A stretch of DNA of 39,383 nt. Origin: a virus. A program made the translations under genes and the position numbers. Below the pieces are notes generated by a model that ran no database searches, was not told the origin of the DNA, and worked only from the letters and a program-made list of their open reading frames with translations. Every line of letters starts with the position of its first letter. Position 1 is the first letter of the stretch. Shown piece by piece: positions 1 to 8,092 of this stretch. Location of the stretch: positions 1-39,383 of IMG/VR virus record IMGVR_UViG_3300015374_000025; one strand, written 5' to 3'.

Positions 1-18
1 GGGGCCGGGTAGGGGGGA
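1..18. repeat. 18-bp terminal direct repeat, left copy
   Basis: The first 18 bases (GGGGCCGGGTAGGGGGGA) are identical to the last 18 of the window. This is either the overlap left when a circular assembly is opened, or real terminal sequence at or near the packaging (cos) site. The position between an HNH gene and the small terminase gene is where cos lies in many HK97-like phages. The joined sequence is a run of G tracts. Confidence 0.9.
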
Positions 19-24
19 GGGGGA

Positions 25-40
25 GGGGGTGCTCACCCCC
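25..40. other. 7-bp perfect inverted repeat over the HNH stop codon
   Basis: GGGGGTG at 25-31 and CACCCCC at 34-40 are perfect complements around a 2-base centre, and they contain the HNH stop codon. There is no T run on either side, so it is not a standard terminator. It may be part of the cos/packaging region. Confidence 0.4.
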
Positions 41-371
41 GTCCTGATCGAGCCTCTCGCTGCGTCTTGATGTTGTGGCAAGGGGCGCAGAGGCCCTGAT
101 GATTGGACAGGTCTTCGCCACCACCTGCACCGAGGTTGACGATGTGGTCGTCCTCGGTTGATGGTCGCGTGCATCCGTCCGGCGTGCAGCGCCGGCAACC
201 CGGGCAGCGGCAGATGGGATCACGCTCGAGGACAAGCTCGCGTGTTCGTCGAGACGCACGGGTCGGTCCGGGTCGTGTGCTCGTCTGCCACTTCGGCTTG
301 CAGCTGGGGCAGAACGTCACGCCCACCACCCGGGTGTCGCAGCGTGCGCACTTCTTCGGAGCTCGGGGCAT
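33..371 (-). CDS. HNH endonuclease next to the genome end
   Basis: The protein has about 112 residues. It starts with a CxxC...CxxC zinc-ribbon pair (CARC, CPSC), and its C-terminal part carries an HNH nuclease core: the DDH motif, a central Asn (the LSNH segment), then CAPCHNIK. Once the map is closed into a circle, this gene lies just before the small terminase gene on the same strand. In HK97-like cos phages an HNH protein in that place works with terminase in cutting packaging ends; that role is inferred here. The ATG at 371 has a GTGAGG-type ribosome site; a GTG at 383 is an alternative start. It is the last gene of the early operon or the first of the late one. Confidence 0.85.
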   Translation of the reverse strand: MPRAPKKCARCDTRVVGVTFCPSCKPKWQTSTRPGPTRASRRTRELVLERDPICRCPGCRRCTPDGCTRPSTEDDHIVNLGAGGGEDLSNHQGLCAPCHNIKTQREARSGRG

Positions 372-441
372 CTTGAGCCTCACCGGTTCCGGGCGTGCTT
401 CGCCAACAGTTTCGCTGGACAGGGGAAAGATAGCACGGCGC

Positions 442-1386
442 TCACGTCATCGTCCTGCTCTTGGCCTGGGCCAGAGTGTCGAGCACATCGCCGAGGCGAT
501 ACACCCGCATTGGCCGGCCCATCACGTACCGGACGCCGTAGTCGTCAATGACTCCCCGCTGCACCCACTTGTTCAGTCGCTCGGTGAGCCGGCGCACAGA
601 CGGCTCACCGTCGAGCAGGGTGACCACAGCGCTCGCAATCACAGGCACTGGGAGGAGGGAGTCTCGCGCTGCTTCGATCAGGATGTGGCGCCGCTCGGAG
701 ACCCGCCACTGGGAGCTGCAGGCTGGGCACTTGACGTAGGTCGATCCGGGTTGGGCATAGAGGTCGCGATCGCAATAGACCGCCTCGATCGTGTCGTACT
801 CGCGGCCGCACCCGCCCTCGATGCTGCACGGCAAATCGCTGCCGTGGCACTCGCACACGCAGGAGCGCTCGTCGTGAGGCCGTTCCGGCTGCAGCTCGGC
901 GCTGCACACCCCGGCGTACCACAGACCACGGCTTCGCTCGATGATCCTGCGCAGGCGCTTCTCGAAGCGAACGGATTCTCGAGCGACCTCGCCAGCCCAC
1001 TCGAGGGTTGCGATGGTCGGTAGGTGGTGCGCCACGAATGCAGCCAGGCTCTTGACGGTGTCATCGGGCAGCTCGAGCTGCGGTCGGTCATCCACCAGAA
1101 CGCGCGCCCATCCCACGAGCATGGTCTTGGTGGCAGCCGCGGCTTGGTCCGGTGCATCCCTTTCCCGGGTCAACGAATCTTCGCGGGCTACTGCTGTCCC
1201 GGTCGGATCCGAGATCGAGCCGGCCGATCGGCTCAACCTGAGCGTCTCGCCACCCAGGCTCAACAGATCGGCGTGATAGGACGCCACGTTGCCCAGAGCC
1301 ATCCTCACCGTGGTCCGGCATCGCTTGCACAGCACCGTCCCGTTGGTGCTGTCGGCGTTGCAGTACATGCACTTCAAGCCGGTCAT
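442..1386 (-). CDS. Zinc-ribbon, winged-helix-like DNA-binding protein
   Basis: This 314-residue protein is not assigned to a named family. The N terminus has two CxxC pairs (CMYC, CKRC), and a second Cys-rich region lies in the middle (CVCECHG, CSIEGGC, then CPAC). The last ~70 residues (SAVVTLLDG...RLTERLNKWVQRGVIDDYG) look like a helix-turn-helix or winged-helix module, which suggests DNA binding. The start chosen is the ATG at 1386, preceded by GAGGGAG at good spacing. Another ATG at 1410 would overlap the polymerase stop codon by 4 bp (ATGA). It follows the replication polyprotein in the same operon, so a role in replication or in switching to late expression is possible but not shown. 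Confidence 0.7.
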   Translation of the reverse strand: MTGLKCMYCNADSTNGTVLCKRCRTTVRMALGNVASYHADLLSLGGETLRLSRSAGSISDPTGTAVAREDSLTRERDAPDQAAAATKTMLVGWARVLVDDRPQLELPDDTVKSLAAFVAHHLPTIATLEWAGEVARESVRFEKRLRRIIERSRGLWYAGVCSAELQPERPHDERSCVCECHGSDLPCSIEGGCGREYDTIEAVYCDRDLYAQPGSTYVKCPACSSQWRVSERRHILIEAARDSLLPVPVIASAVVTLLDGEPSVRRLTERLNKWVQRGVIDDYGVRYVMGRPMRVYRLGDVLDTLAQAKSRTMT

Positions 1387-1406
1387 CACGTACTCCCTCG
1401 TGGTGG

Positions 1407-4400
1407 TCATGCTGAATCCCGCCAGGCGAAGCTGGGCTCGCTGGCTTCGGCGATGATCTGGACGCCGTGCAGCTCGCTGGTCATGCACTCGACCAGCGCG
1501 GCCGTGGCCTCCTCGGCCTCGTCCTCGGGCACGTGGACCACGAGCTCGTCGTGCACCGGCAGCAGCGTGGCGTCGCCCCACCTGGTGCCGGACCACCGCA
1601 TCAGCGAGTCGATCAGTAGCTCGCGTGCGGTGCCTTGGATGCAGTAGTTGGGGGCGGCGTAGCCGCGATCCTTGGGCATGTAGATCGTTCGGCCTGAGTA
1701 GGCCTGGAACTCAGAGCGGCCGCTCTCCACGGCGTCGGCCACCTGTCGGGACCACTCGGTCAGACCCGGGGTCATGTGGTCCATCGCGTCGATGATCGCC
1801 CTGGCAATCGGCTCGCTTACTGGTGGATCGGACGTGATGAGTCCGTTGAGCCCGGAGCCGTAGAGACGGCCGAAGACTTTGCGCTTGGCCTGGTAGCGCT
1901 CGGGCTTGCCGGCGCCCGGGCCCCACACCAGCTGTGCGATCTCGCGGTGGATGTCCCGATCAGGGTCGGCCACGATCGCCTTGAGGTTCGCGTCCTGGCT
2001 CAAGGCCGCCGCCACCCGCAGCTCGACGCCAGAGAAGTCGGCCGAGATCAGCAGGTGCCCGGGATCCGCGGTGATGCAGGCCCGGAAGCCGCCCTCACGT
2101 GGCACCTGCTGCAGGTTGGGCCGGACGCAGGACATGCGCCCGGTGTCGGCAGCCAACGTGTAGATCGTTGGCCGCGCCCTGCCATCACCGCGTTCGATCA
2201 GCTCGGTGTACTGGTCGAGGAACAGGCCCAGCCGGTTCTCCGCCACCTGGTAGGCCAGCCGGGCGCGCACCAGGTCGCCAAGCTCGCCGTCGGCCTTTGC
2301 GTACCGGTCGATCGCGCCCTTGGCCACGCTGGCCCGTCCGGTCTTGGTGCGCGGCAGCTCGGCTCCGAGTCGCTCGAGCACAGTGGCCACCTGCTGGTCG
2401 CTGCCTGGGTTCTCGATGCCATAGGCGTGCAGCTGTTGGGCGGCCGCTGCGAGGTCGGCGGTCTGCTCGGCGTGCAGCCGGGCGGTGTGCTCGGGGTCCA
2501 GGCGCAGCCCGCGATCCGCGACCCGGGCTGTCATCTGGTGGGCAGCGCGCTCGCGTTCGAGCAGGGCCGGCTCGGGCTGGGGAAGGAGCTCGGCGATCGC
2601 GGCATCGTCGAGCACGTCGCTCGCCGCGTAGCGGATCATCGTCTCGCTGGTGGCCGGGACGTTGGCCCAGCCGGATCGTTCGATCGGTGTGGTCGGCTTC
2701 ACCTCGGTCAGCCACTTGCCGGCCTTGAACAGCGCCGCCCTGGCCTCGTCGGCCGCCGGTGCGGTCGCCTCCTCGCCGAGCATCGCCTGGGCGATCTTCT
2801 TCAGACCTTGGTCCGAGCCGGTGGACTGCGGGTCCGCAAGCTTGGCCAGCACCACGGTGTCGTGCATCCGAGCCCACGCTTCCTCGAGGTCGAGCAGGTC
2901 TGCATGGGACAGCGGCACCAGATCGGCGGTCGCCGAGTGGGCGTGGAGCTTCGCCGCAGTCGCCAGGTGCTGGGCGGCCACTGCAGCATGCTCGGGGTTG
3001 CCGCGATCGAGCACCACGGCGAAGTGCTTGTTGCCGAGCTGGATCGTGCGCAGCGCGAAGTCGCGGTGTCCCACCGGGTAGCCGGTGTGCTCGACGTCAA
3101 CCGTGAGGGCGCCGGCTGTCGAGGTGATCGTGCTGAGCAGCTCGCTGGCGTCGTGAACGCTGACCGGTGTCACAGTGCCGTCGCGGGTCACGATCGCCGG
3201 CAGCTCGATGGTCGCGCCGGCGGCTTCGGCTATCGCCGCCAGCCGCTTCTCCTCACGCTTCGCGGCCGCCTTCTCCTTGGCTGCAGGAGTCTGCTCGCGC
3301 TTGGGCTTCGGCGTGGAGGGTTGAGGATCAGCGTTTTCGCTGGTCAGGTCGAGTCCGGCCAGTTCCGGGTGGAGGGTTTGAGGTTTCTGGGTATCGCCGC
3401 CTCCTGTGCGCGCCTGCGCGTGCGTATGCGCGTAGTTACCCCCTGAAAACCCTCCACACCCTCCACCAATTTGGGATTGACTGGGGTTGACCTGCGGAAA
3501 CACCGGTGGAGGGTTGGTGTTCAAACCCTCCACAAACCCTCCACTTTCGGGGCTCAACCCTCCACCGATGGCCTGTGTCGAGGTCGGCGGAGTCGAATTC
3601 ATGCCCGGAAGGAAGCCGCCGGTGTGGACCCGCAGGAGCCGAACGTTGTGCTTGTTCGTCTTGATCGGCGGGTAGCCGAGACGGACCAATGCGCGCCCCC
3701 ACCTGGTCTCGGTGGGTACGGCGTCGGCTCGGAGTCCGGACCGTCGGCAGGAGGCCACGAAGGCCTGGTAGAGCTCACGGCTGGGGGTGCCGGTCTCGCT
3801 GGGTTCGGTCTCCTCCTCGACCCACACACGGATCGGGTCCTGCTCGGCTCCGAGGTTCTCGGCCAGGTAGCGAAGGTGCTCGGGAGCCGCCGTCACGAGC
3901 CCGGTGGTCGGGTCCTCGAGCCAACCTGCGGCCTCGGCCATCATCTGTGCCAGGACGCCGGGAGCCTCGGCCCGCCACGCATCGCTCGAGGTATGGCCGA
4001 TCGCCGATCGGGTCAGCCGTACGAGCTCGGGATCTCCGTCGCAGGGGATGAGCCGTGCCCGGGCCCGGATCGCCGGATCGGTGAGCACCGGCTCGTCATT
4101 GGTGGTCAGCACCAGGGTGTGAGTCGGCCGGAACGTGATCGGGTTCTGGTTCATCTGGTTGGCCGTGAGCTCGCCGCCACCGGTCAGCTGCTTGAGCCGC
4201 TCTTGGGCGAATCGGCCCTCGCGCGGACCCTCATCTATGAATGAGAGCCGGCGGCCCTTGAGGGCGAACACGATCGACTGGTGGGCCTTGGCACCCTCGA
4301 CGCCGAGCAGCCTCGGGTCGGCGGCGTGGGCGTACGAGCCGAGCACCGACATCAGCAGGCTGATGACCTGGGTCTTGCCGCGGCCGGTGTCACCGATGAG

Positions 4401-6101
4401 GATCGGCAGCGCGCGGTCGGCGTACCCGGTCAGCGCGATCGACAGGACCCGCAGGGCCCACCGTCGGGTGCCCGGGTTGGGCCAGACGGCCTCGAGGAAG
4501 GCGTCCCACAGGGGAGTGGGCACGCGCTCGGGAGTGACGCCCGCGGTGTGCAGGTGCGGGGTGCTCGGGTCGATGCGGGCCAGCCAGTGCTCGATCGGAT
4601 CGTCCTCGTGGCAAGCGGCCAGGTCCCACGGGTATCCGCCGGCCCAGAGGATGTGCGGCTGGCTGTCCAGATCGGACAGCTGCACGGCAGCCGGGTGCAG
4701 CCCCGCGGCGACCAGGGCACCCATCTTGCCGGCGATGGCCTTGGCGCCGGCCTGGGTGTGGAAGCGGGCACGTCGCGACGACCGGCCTTTCTCCTCGCCG
4801 TCCTTGTCGCCGTCGGGATCCCCGATCGGCATGAGCTTGGCGACCTCGGCGACGCACCAGTCACGCAGGTCCTTGCTGAGCTCCCAGCGGTCCGGGAGCC
4901 GCAACAGCCAGCCGCCGGAGTCCGAGGCGTAACGGACGACGGGGTACATGCGCTCGAGCACGGCCTGGGCCAGCGGCTGGTCCAGCTGCGCGACTGGGTC
5001 GAACAGGTGAGTTCCGATGACCTCGCGGACGCTGAACATCCGCGGTGGCGCGATCGCCTCGAGGGGCTGGCCGTCGGCGTCCTCGGGAGCCGACGCGAAG
5101 ACAGCGAACTCGTCCTCCCGCAGGCATGGGTCGCGCACGACCTGGTGCACGCCGACGAGTGTCACGGCCTTTCGGGCGCTGGTCAGCAGCATCCGCTCGA
5201 ACTCCTCGCCGCGATCCTCGCCGGCGGTCAGGATGTCCCAGGCGTTGCGCATCTCCTGCAGAGCCCAAGCCGCGCCCTGGTGGCCCTGAGCGGCGGACTG
5301 CACGAGCCCGTGCACGCGCCCGGTCATGGTGTCGTGGCGGCTGCCGGCATCGGCCTTGTTGACGTCGATGACGGCCTGCATGCGGCTGTTGGTGATGTGC
5401 GCACACTCGGGCCGCCAGTCATCGCGCAGCTGGTCCAGCAGGCGCCAGCCCTCGCTGGCGCTCGAAGACGCCGGCGACGCGGCCGCTGCTCCCTCAGACA
5501 GCGCCGCGGCCCAGGCTGCGGGCAGCTCTGCCAGGTCGAACGGGCTGGGCACCTTGGCGCTCGGCAAGCCCTCGGGGGCGTACCAGGTGTAGGTGCCGCC
5601 GACCTCGTGCACGCTCGGCGCGACGACGGCATACCGATGGTGACGCTGGATGATCTCGACGTCGGGGAACTTCGTCACGTAGCGCTGTGCAGGGGCACGG
5701 AACAGCAGGATCCGGCTCGGGCCAGGGCCGTGGAGAGTGCCCCTCGAGGTCGATGTCCAGGTGGCCGGCAGCGTGCCCCATGCCTGCTCGAGCTCGGCGA
5801 GCGTGTCGTTGCCCCGTTTGGTGACGACCTTGGTCGAGCCATCCGGCTGCGTCACGGCCTTGTCGTAGTGGTCGACGTCGATGCCGATCACGCCGTCCGG
5901 CAGCCGCAGGGCGATCGAGCTGTAGGCGTGCGACCCGGCCCAGGCGACGAGCTGCAGCGGGTTGGTGTCCAGGCCCTCGGCGCCCGTGAAGCCGACCGGA
6001 GGCGGGCTCTTCTCGAGCGGGGGCACGGGCAGGATGCAGGGCCAGCCGGCCTGGGCGTAGTCCGCCACGTGGTCGGCATAGGTGCGGGGTGCGGCATTCA
6101 T
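1407..6101 (-). CDS. Prim-pol / helicase / 3'-5' exonuclease / family A DNA polymerase fusion
   Basis: One 1564-residue protein combines a replisome's main activities. Residues ~10-200 resemble an archaeo-eukaryotic-type primase-polymerase domain with the DxD pair D75/D77. Residues ~380-750 form a D5/VapE-like superfamily 3 helicase: Walker A G570-T577 (GDTGRGKT), Walker B D623-E624, and sensor TTND at 666-669. Residues ~830-960 are a Gly/Pro/Lys-rich linker. Residues ~995-1165 are a DnaQ-like exonuclease (D1002, E1004, D1060, Y1158, D1162). Residues ~1180-1564 are a Pol I-type polymerase: motif A D1355, O-helix K1406/F1410/Y1414, and motif C H1517-D1518-E1519. All catalytic motifs seem present. 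It would prime, unwind and copy phage DNA. The ORF has no internal stop, so fusion by a sequencing error is unlikely but should be checked. Confidence 0.93.
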   Translation of the reverse strand: MNAAPRTYADHVADYAQAGWPCILPVPPLEKSPPPVGFTGAEGLDTNPLQLVAWAGSHAYSSIALRLPDGVIGIDVDHYDKAVTQPDGSTKVVTKRGNDTLAELEQAWGTLPATWTSTSRGTLHGPGPSRILLFRAPAQRYVTKFPDVEIIQRHHRYAVVAPSVHEVGGTYTWYAPEGLPSAKVPSPFDLAELPAAWAAALSEGAAAASPASSSASEGWRLLDQLRDDWRPECAHITNSRMQAVIDVNKADAGSRHDTMTGRVHGLVQSAAQGHQGAAWALQEMRNAWDILTAGEDRGEEFERMLLTSARKAVTLVGVHQVVRDPCLREDEFAVFASAPEDADGQPLEAIAPPRMFSVREVIGTHLFDPVAQLDQPLAQAVLERMYPVVRYASDSGGWLLRLPDRWELSKDLRDWCVAEVAKLMPIGDPDGDKDGEEKGRSSRRARFHTQAGAKAIAGKMGALVAAGLHPAAVQLSDLDSQPHILWAGGYPWDLAACHEDDPIEHWLARIDPSTPHLHTAGVTPERVPTPLWDAFLEAVWPNPGTRRWALRVLSIALTGYADRALPILIGDTGRGKTQVISLLMSVLGSYAHAADPRLLGVEGAKAHQSIVFALKGRRLSFIDEGPREGRFAQERLKQLTGGGELTANQMNQNPITFRPTHTLVLTTNDEPVLTDPAIRARARLIPCDGDPELVRLTRSAIGHTSSDAWRAEAPGVLAQMMAEAAGWLEDPTTGLVTAAPEHLRYLAENLGAEQDPIRVWVEEETEPSETGTPSRELYQAFVASCRRSGLRADAVPTETRWGRALVRLGYPPIKTNKHNVRLLRVHTGGFLPGMNSTPPTSTQAIGGGLSPESGGFVEGLNTNPPPVFPQVNPSQSQIGGGCGGFSGGNYAHTHAQARTGGGDTQKPQTLHPELAGLDLTSENADPQPSTPKPKREQTPAAKEKAAAKREEKRLAAIAEAAGATIELPAIVTRDGTVTPVSVHDASELLSTITSTAGALTVDVEHTGYPVGHRDFALRTIQLGNKHFAVVLDRGNPEHAAVAAQHLATAAKLHAHSATADLVPLSHADLLDLEEAWARMHDTVVLAKLADPQSTGSDQGLKKIAQAMLGEEATAPAADEARAALFKAGKWLTEVKPTTPIERSGWANVPATSETMIRYAASDVLDDAAIAELLPQPEPALLERERAAHQMTARVADRGLRLDPEHTARLHAEQTADLAAAAQQLHAYGIENPGSDQQVATVLERLGAELPRTKTGRASVAKGAIDRYAKADGELGDLVRARLAYQVAENRLGLFLDQYTELIERGDGRARPTIYTLAADTGRMSCVRPNLQQVPREGGFRACITADPGHLLISADFSGVELRVAAALSQDANLKAIVADPDRDIHREIAQLVWGPGAGKPERYQAKRKVFGRLYGSGLNGLITSDPPVSEPIARAIIDAMDHMTPGLTEWSRQVADAVESGRSEFQAYSGRTIYMPKDRGYAAPNYCIQGTARELLIDSLMRWSGTRWGDATLLPVHDELVVHVPEDEAEEATAALVECMTSELHGVQIIAEASEPSFAWRDSA
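3313..3565. repeat. Cluster of eight GTGGAGGGTT repeats; candidate replication origin
   Basis: The plus strand has GTGGAGGGTT at 3313, 3369 and 3506. The inverse AACCCTCCAC is at 3448, 3524, 3535 and 3556, and a 9/10 match abuts the first at 3457-3466. The cluster lies within the DNA coding the linker between the helicase and polymerase halves (residues ~846-930). The repeats fall in different codon frames (read as GGGL, as VEGL and as GGF), so the conservation seems to be at DNA level. Clustered repeats of this kind are typical iterons to which replication proteins bind. No origin function has been shown. Confidence 0.6.
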
Positions 6102-6125
6102 GAGGTGGGGAAGGCTCCTCGAGCT

Positions 6126-6446
6126 CTAGTTCTGGTGGTGGTTGATGTAGGCCTCGACGAGCTCGGCTCCGAGGCGGCCGCGTTGCGCAGTCGTGAGACC
6201 GTGCTTGAGCGCCCAGGCGCGTACGGTCTTGGCAGTGACTCCGCGGGCCTTGAGCTCCTGATCGACGCGGTTGCCGTGGATCGCCCGGCGTTCGGCCTTG
6301 ATCGCGGCCGTCAGCTTCTTGTCGAGTCGGTCCAGGCGCGCGACGGCAAAACTCTCGCCGCGGCGCACAGCGCTGGCCTTCTCGTGCTGGGTTCGGCGCT
6401 GAAGAGATTCGAGGCGCTCGAGCCGAGTGCCGGTGCGAATGGGCAT
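6126..6446 (-). CDS. Lsr2-like DNA-binding domain protein
   Basis: The protein is 106 residues long. The C-terminal ~40 residues (TVRAWALKHGL...RGRLGAELVEAY) match the C-terminal DNA-binding domain of Lsr2, the actinobacterial H-NS-like nucleoid protein; the RGR motif inserts into AT-rich minor groove in Lsr2. The N-terminal part is basic and helical, and differs from the usual Lsr2 dimerisation domain. It lies just before the polymerase fusion gene (24-bp gap). It could organise phage DNA, compete with host Lsr2 or help at the origin; none of these is shown. The gene upstream ends 3 bases before its start. Confidence 0.75.
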   Translation of the reverse strand: MPIRTGTRLERLESLQRRTQHEKASAVRRGESFAVARLDRLDKKLTAAIKAERRAIHGNRVDQELKARGVTAKTVRAWALKHGLTTAQRGRLGAELVEAYINHHQN

Positions 6447-6449
6447 GGA

Positions 6450-6668
6450 TCAGGCCTTTGTCTCTGCGACGGCCCGCGCGTAGTCCTCGGGGTAGTGCTT
6501 GGCGTACGCCTTGCGGATCCGCTCTCGAGCGGCCCCTGACTTCGCCGACGGGTACGGACCGACCTCCTTGAGGAAGGCCATGAAGGTGCGGACCTCGTCG
6601 GCGTCCTCGGGACTGATCCGGCCATCGGCCTGCATCAGCTCAAGCTGCTGCTCAGACGCGATGATCAT
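6450..6668 (-). CDS. Small acidic/helical protein of unknown function
   Basis: I do not recognise this 72-residue protein. It is mostly predicted helix, with no membrane segment or Cys motif. The ATG at 6668 overlaps the stop codon of the preceding membrane-protein gene by 4 bp (ATGA), which supports this start over a TTG at 6683. It is co-transcribed with the Lsr2-like and polymerase genes. Confidence 0.65.
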   Translation of the reverse strand: MIIASEQQLELMQADGRISPEDADEVRTFMAFLKEVGPYPSAKSGAARERIRKAYAKHYPEDYARAVAETKA

Positions 6669-6820
6669 GGACGTCGACCCCAACGACGCCAGCCGACGTA
6701 CGCCGCCGTTGCGCCGCCACAGACCGCCCAGCCCGGGACGACCAGCAGGGCCAGCGTTGCGAGAACGGCGCCCGCGACCAGCCCGATCAGGCTCAGCACG
6801 ACAGCCAGGACGACGGTCAT
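6665..6820 (-). CDS. Small membrane protein, two hydrophobic segments
   Basis: A 51-residue protein, largely hydrophobic: one segment at about residues 2-26 (VVLAVVLSLIGLVAGAVLAT) runs into a second near 27-42, followed by a basic tail (WRRWGRRP). The function is unknown. The start at 6820 touches the stop of the upstream gene, and its stop overlaps the next ATG by 4 bp, so it is translated as part of the chain. Confidence 0.6.
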   Translation of the reverse strand: MTVVLAVVLSLIGLVAGAVLATLALLVVPGWAVCGGATAAYVGWRRWGRRP

Positions 6821-7095
6821 CAGTTCTTGCTCCGGCGTGGATCGCGGCCGTGGGTGTCTCGATCCCACGTCCCGTCGAGCTTGCGGACGTAGATCTCGCA
6901 CGAGCCGCTGCGGTTCCAGTGGGCCGCGATCACCTTGGCCAGCGCCGCAGCCATGTGCCAGGCCTCGAGCTTGGTGTCCTCGACGGCGAACACCCTCTTG
7001 GGGTCGCCGCCGAAGTGGCGGACAACCCAGGCGTCTCGCTCGGGGTCATGCAGGACCTCGAGGTCGATGTCGTTCCTGCGCTTCAGGATCTTCAT
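6820..7095 (-). CDS. Conserved-type small phage protein, unknown function
   Basis: This 91-residue protein starts MKILKRRNDIDLEVLHDPERDAWVVRHFG. It looks like a small mixed alpha/beta fold and has no motif I can assign. The start is the ATG at 7095, with GGAGA 6 bases upstream; the ATG at 7107 has poor spacing. Its start overlaps the stop of the RuvC-like gene by 4 bp. Confidence 0.65.
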   Translation of the reverse strand: MKILKRRNDIDLEVLHDPERDAWVVRHFGGDPKRVFAVEDTKLEAWHMAAALAKVIAAHWNRSGSCEIYVRKLDGTWDRDTHGRDPRRSKN

Positions 7096-7574
7096 GCTGT
7101 TCTCCATTCCTTGCTGAGTGGGTCGGGTTGGTTGGCCTCCGCGACTGCGCAGAAGAGCGCGTGCCGGGCGGCGTCCTTGGCGTGGCGCATGCCCTTGGTG
7201 GCCTCGAGCAGGCCGGCTGTCTCGAGGCGCTCGTCACTGGCCCACGTCTTCACGCGGCTGGCGGTCTGTAGGCCGACGGGAATCAGGAAGCCCTGGCACG
7301 TCTGCTGGAGCGAGCCGATGAGCTCGCGGGTCTGCTGGCCGGCCTTGGGCGTGCTCGAGCGGGACGAGCGCCGGCTGACCACGAAGTTCTCGACCTGCAC
7401 CAGGGTCAGGTCCTCGCCTCCGCCGCCACGCAGCAGCGTGCTCAGCAGCACCGGCGCCAAGTGATGGCTGCACTGGAGGATGTCGACGTCGAGCAGCACC
7501 CGGTTGACGAACTGCAGCCCGACGATGCCCGGCACTGGTCCGGGGTCGATGCCAACGACGTAGACGCTGCTCAT
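7092..7574 (-). CDS. RuvC-like Holliday junction resolvase
   Basis: A 160-residue protein with an RNase H-like fold signature: GIDPGP near the N terminus gives the first catalytic Asp (D9), VQVENF the middle Glu, and KDAARHALF near the C terminus the last Asp with the usual basic helix. This arrangement fits the compact RuvC-like resolvases of actinophages, which cut branched recombination or replication intermediates before packaging. It is coupled by 4-bp overlaps to both neighbours, and the SNF2, nuclease and SSB-like genes lie close upstream. Confidence 0.75.
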   Translation of the reverse strand: MSSVYVVGIDPGPVPGIVGLQFVNRVLLDVDILQCSHHLAPVLLSTLLRGGGGEDLTLVQVENFVVSRRSSRSSTPKAGQQTRELIGSLQQTCQGFLIPVGLQTASRVKTWASDERLETAGLLEATKGMRHAKDAARHALFCAVAEANQPDPLSKEWRTA

Positions 7575-8092
7575 GCGGCTCGCCGTGACCGGTACTGCGA
7601 TTCGGAGTGACGGATCTCGGTCGACCACTTGTCCTTGTAGACCTTGACCGCCAGCTCGTTTTCGAGCGGCTCGAACGGGATGACCCAGACGCCCTTGTAG
7701 GCGAGCGACCAGACCTGACCCGAGCGCTCGACGTACTCGCGGATCGGGACTTCCCGCAGGCTGCCGCTGTCTCCGTCGACGTATGTCTCGCCCGTCTCCA
7801 CGAGTTGCTTCCACGTGACCGTGGCACCGACGTCCAGGCCGGTTGGCTCGAAGGGCTTGGTCTGCCTCGGCGTGTAGCCGGCGGGCTTGAGCTTCGGCAG
7901 CTTGGTCAGAGCGATCGTGACGCCGCCCCGGTGGACAACCTTCATGTGCTTCTCGAAGGCGGCAGCGTCTCTGCTCTCGAACGAGCACGGCTCGGTGAGC
8001 AACGTCTGCGGGTCGTACTTCCGCTTGTCGTCGCGGGACACCTGACCGTGCGTCTTGCGGCAGACGTACGCGGCGGGCTTGAGGTCCTTCAT
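7571..8092 (-). CDS. Unknown early protein with possible zinc-finger N terminus
   Basis: I cannot name this 173-residue protein. The N-terminal third has spaced Cys and His residues (VCRKTHG, then PCSFESRD, then FEKHMKVVH), which may bind one zinc ion in a C2H2-like way. The middle is basic and rich in Pro and Lys. The C-terminal half looks beta-rich. Its start overlaps the SNF2 helicase stop by 4 bp, and its end overlaps the resolvase start, which places it in the recombination/replication block. Confidence 0.6.
   Translation of the reverse strand: MKDLKPAAYVCRKTHGQVSRDDKRKYDPQTLLTEPCSFESRDAAAFEKHMKVVHRGGVTIALTKLPKLKPAGYTPRQTKPFEPTGLDVGATVTWKQLVETGETYVDGDSGSLREVPIREYVERSGQVWSLAYKGVWVIPFEPLENELAVKVYKDKWSTEIRHSESQYRSRRAA

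Noticed and set aside
4281-6539. Long plus-strand open frame (752 residues) opposite the replication gene, and similar ones at 1776-3446 and 8257-9432
   Set aside because: They lie wholly opposite genes with clear catalytic motifs; their sequences are Gly/Arg/Val/Leu-rich without domains and they result from high GC on the third codon positions of the real genes.
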